From: an uncultured Clostridia bacterium | GTDB lineage: Bacteria > Bacillota > Clostridia > Christensenellales > Aristaeellaceae | Direction of reading: 5' to 3' | DNA length: 14,424 nt | NCBI GenBank assembly: GCA_946042585.1 | Contig: CAMGDO010000004.1 | Span: forward strand, 1-14,424 | Shown here: positions 14,382 to 14,424 of the stretch, in pieces | Layout of the letters: each line of letters begins with the position of its first letter | Position numbering within the stretch: position 1 is the first letter of the stretch | Notes under the pieces: generated by a model | What the model was told of the DNA's origin: nothing | The model's database searches: none | Seen by the model: the letters and a program-made list of their open reading frames with translations, nothing else | Position numbers and translations under genes: made by a program

Positions 14382-14396
14382 CCGGCAGTCTGCCGG
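14382..14396. other. Short hairpin in the SPFH operon leader
   Basis: CCGGCA/TGCCGG with a 3-base loop. On the minus strand it is followed by A, not T, so it is not a terminator of a minus-strand gene. It would sit near the 5' end of the SPFH operon mRNA. Confidence 0.35.
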
Positions 14397-14415
14397 TGTT
14401 TCTTTATTTCACGGT

Positions 14416-14421
14416 ATCATA
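14416..14421 (-). promoter_or_regulatory. Possible -10 box of the SPFH operon
   Basis: TATGAT on the minus strand, about 72 bases before the ATG at 14344. The -35 box would lie past the window edge and cannot be seen, so the call is tentative. If right, the operon starts here, without pspA as a first gene. Confidence 0.35.
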
Positions 14422-14424
14422 GAA

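Noticed and set aside
12845..14422. 525-residue plus-strand frame opposite the SPFH gene
   Set aside because: Shadow of a gene with clear SPFH and zinc-ribbon motifs; no start signal.
1..14424. CRISPR arrays, IS elements, attachment sites or riboswitches
   Set aside because: No regularly spaced direct repeats outside coding repeats, no transposase, no terminal inverted repeats and no recognisable riboswitch core were seen.

Overview
The window looks like chromosomal DNA of an anaerobic, spore-forming member of the Clostridia (Bacillota). The signs are HPr kinase, a ROK glucokinase with the CxCGxxGC zinc motif, AsnRS, AGGAGG-type ribosome sites, sigma-A-like promoters, simple hairpin-T terminators, a cysteine-rich protein of clostridial spore-surface type, and a YdjI/YdjG/YdjH-like membrane-stress cluster. 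Base composition is fairly GC-rich in genes, with AT-rich promoters. No phage, IS element, CRISPR array or tRNA gene is visible.

Layout from left to right. (1) 1-153: a strong promoter and leader on the minus strand that run off the left edge; the boxA-like leader suggests an rRNA operon. (2) 290-1130: a terminator and a 22-cysteine protein gene (minus). (3) 1241-3041: a two-gene minus operon with its own promoter and terminator, encoding an 8-Cys iron-sulfur protein of the QueG-like class and a secreted beta-propeller-like protein. (4) 3091-6331: a tightly packed three-gene minus operon encoding a MotA/TolQ/ExbB-type channel with a long helical tail (ZorA-like), a MotB/OmpA-type stator partner with an eight-unit coiled-coil rod (ZorB-like), and a small membrane-anchored protein of unknown function. 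It has its own promoter, a 20-bp palindrome on the -35 box, and a terminator. (5) 6389-9853: the divergent plus-strand operon hprK-glcK-asnS, ending in a terminator shared with the opposing operon. (6) 9880-14421: a four-gene minus operon encoding an SPFH protein with four zinc ribbons, a zinc-ribbon membrane protein, a TPM-domain membrane protein and a secreted protein. It resembles B. subtilis ydjI-ydjG-ydjH without a visible pspA.

The best candidate for an undescribed system is block 4. It has the two core parts of an ion-driven, peptidoglycan-anchored motor and retains the key residues (a membrane Asp and the OmpA Asp/Arg pair). It lacks flagellar neighbours and has none of the nuclease or helicase partners of known Zorya types; instead it carries a third, unrecognised extracytoplasmic protein. 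Block 6 is second: a variant membrane-surveillance cluster with an expanded zinc-ribbon tail and an extra secreted partner.

Several starts are set here from ribosome-binding sites rather than the longest frame: hprK at GTG 6458, the small motor-operon protein at ATG 3669, the secreted protein at ATG 10926 and the TPM protein at ATG 11781.
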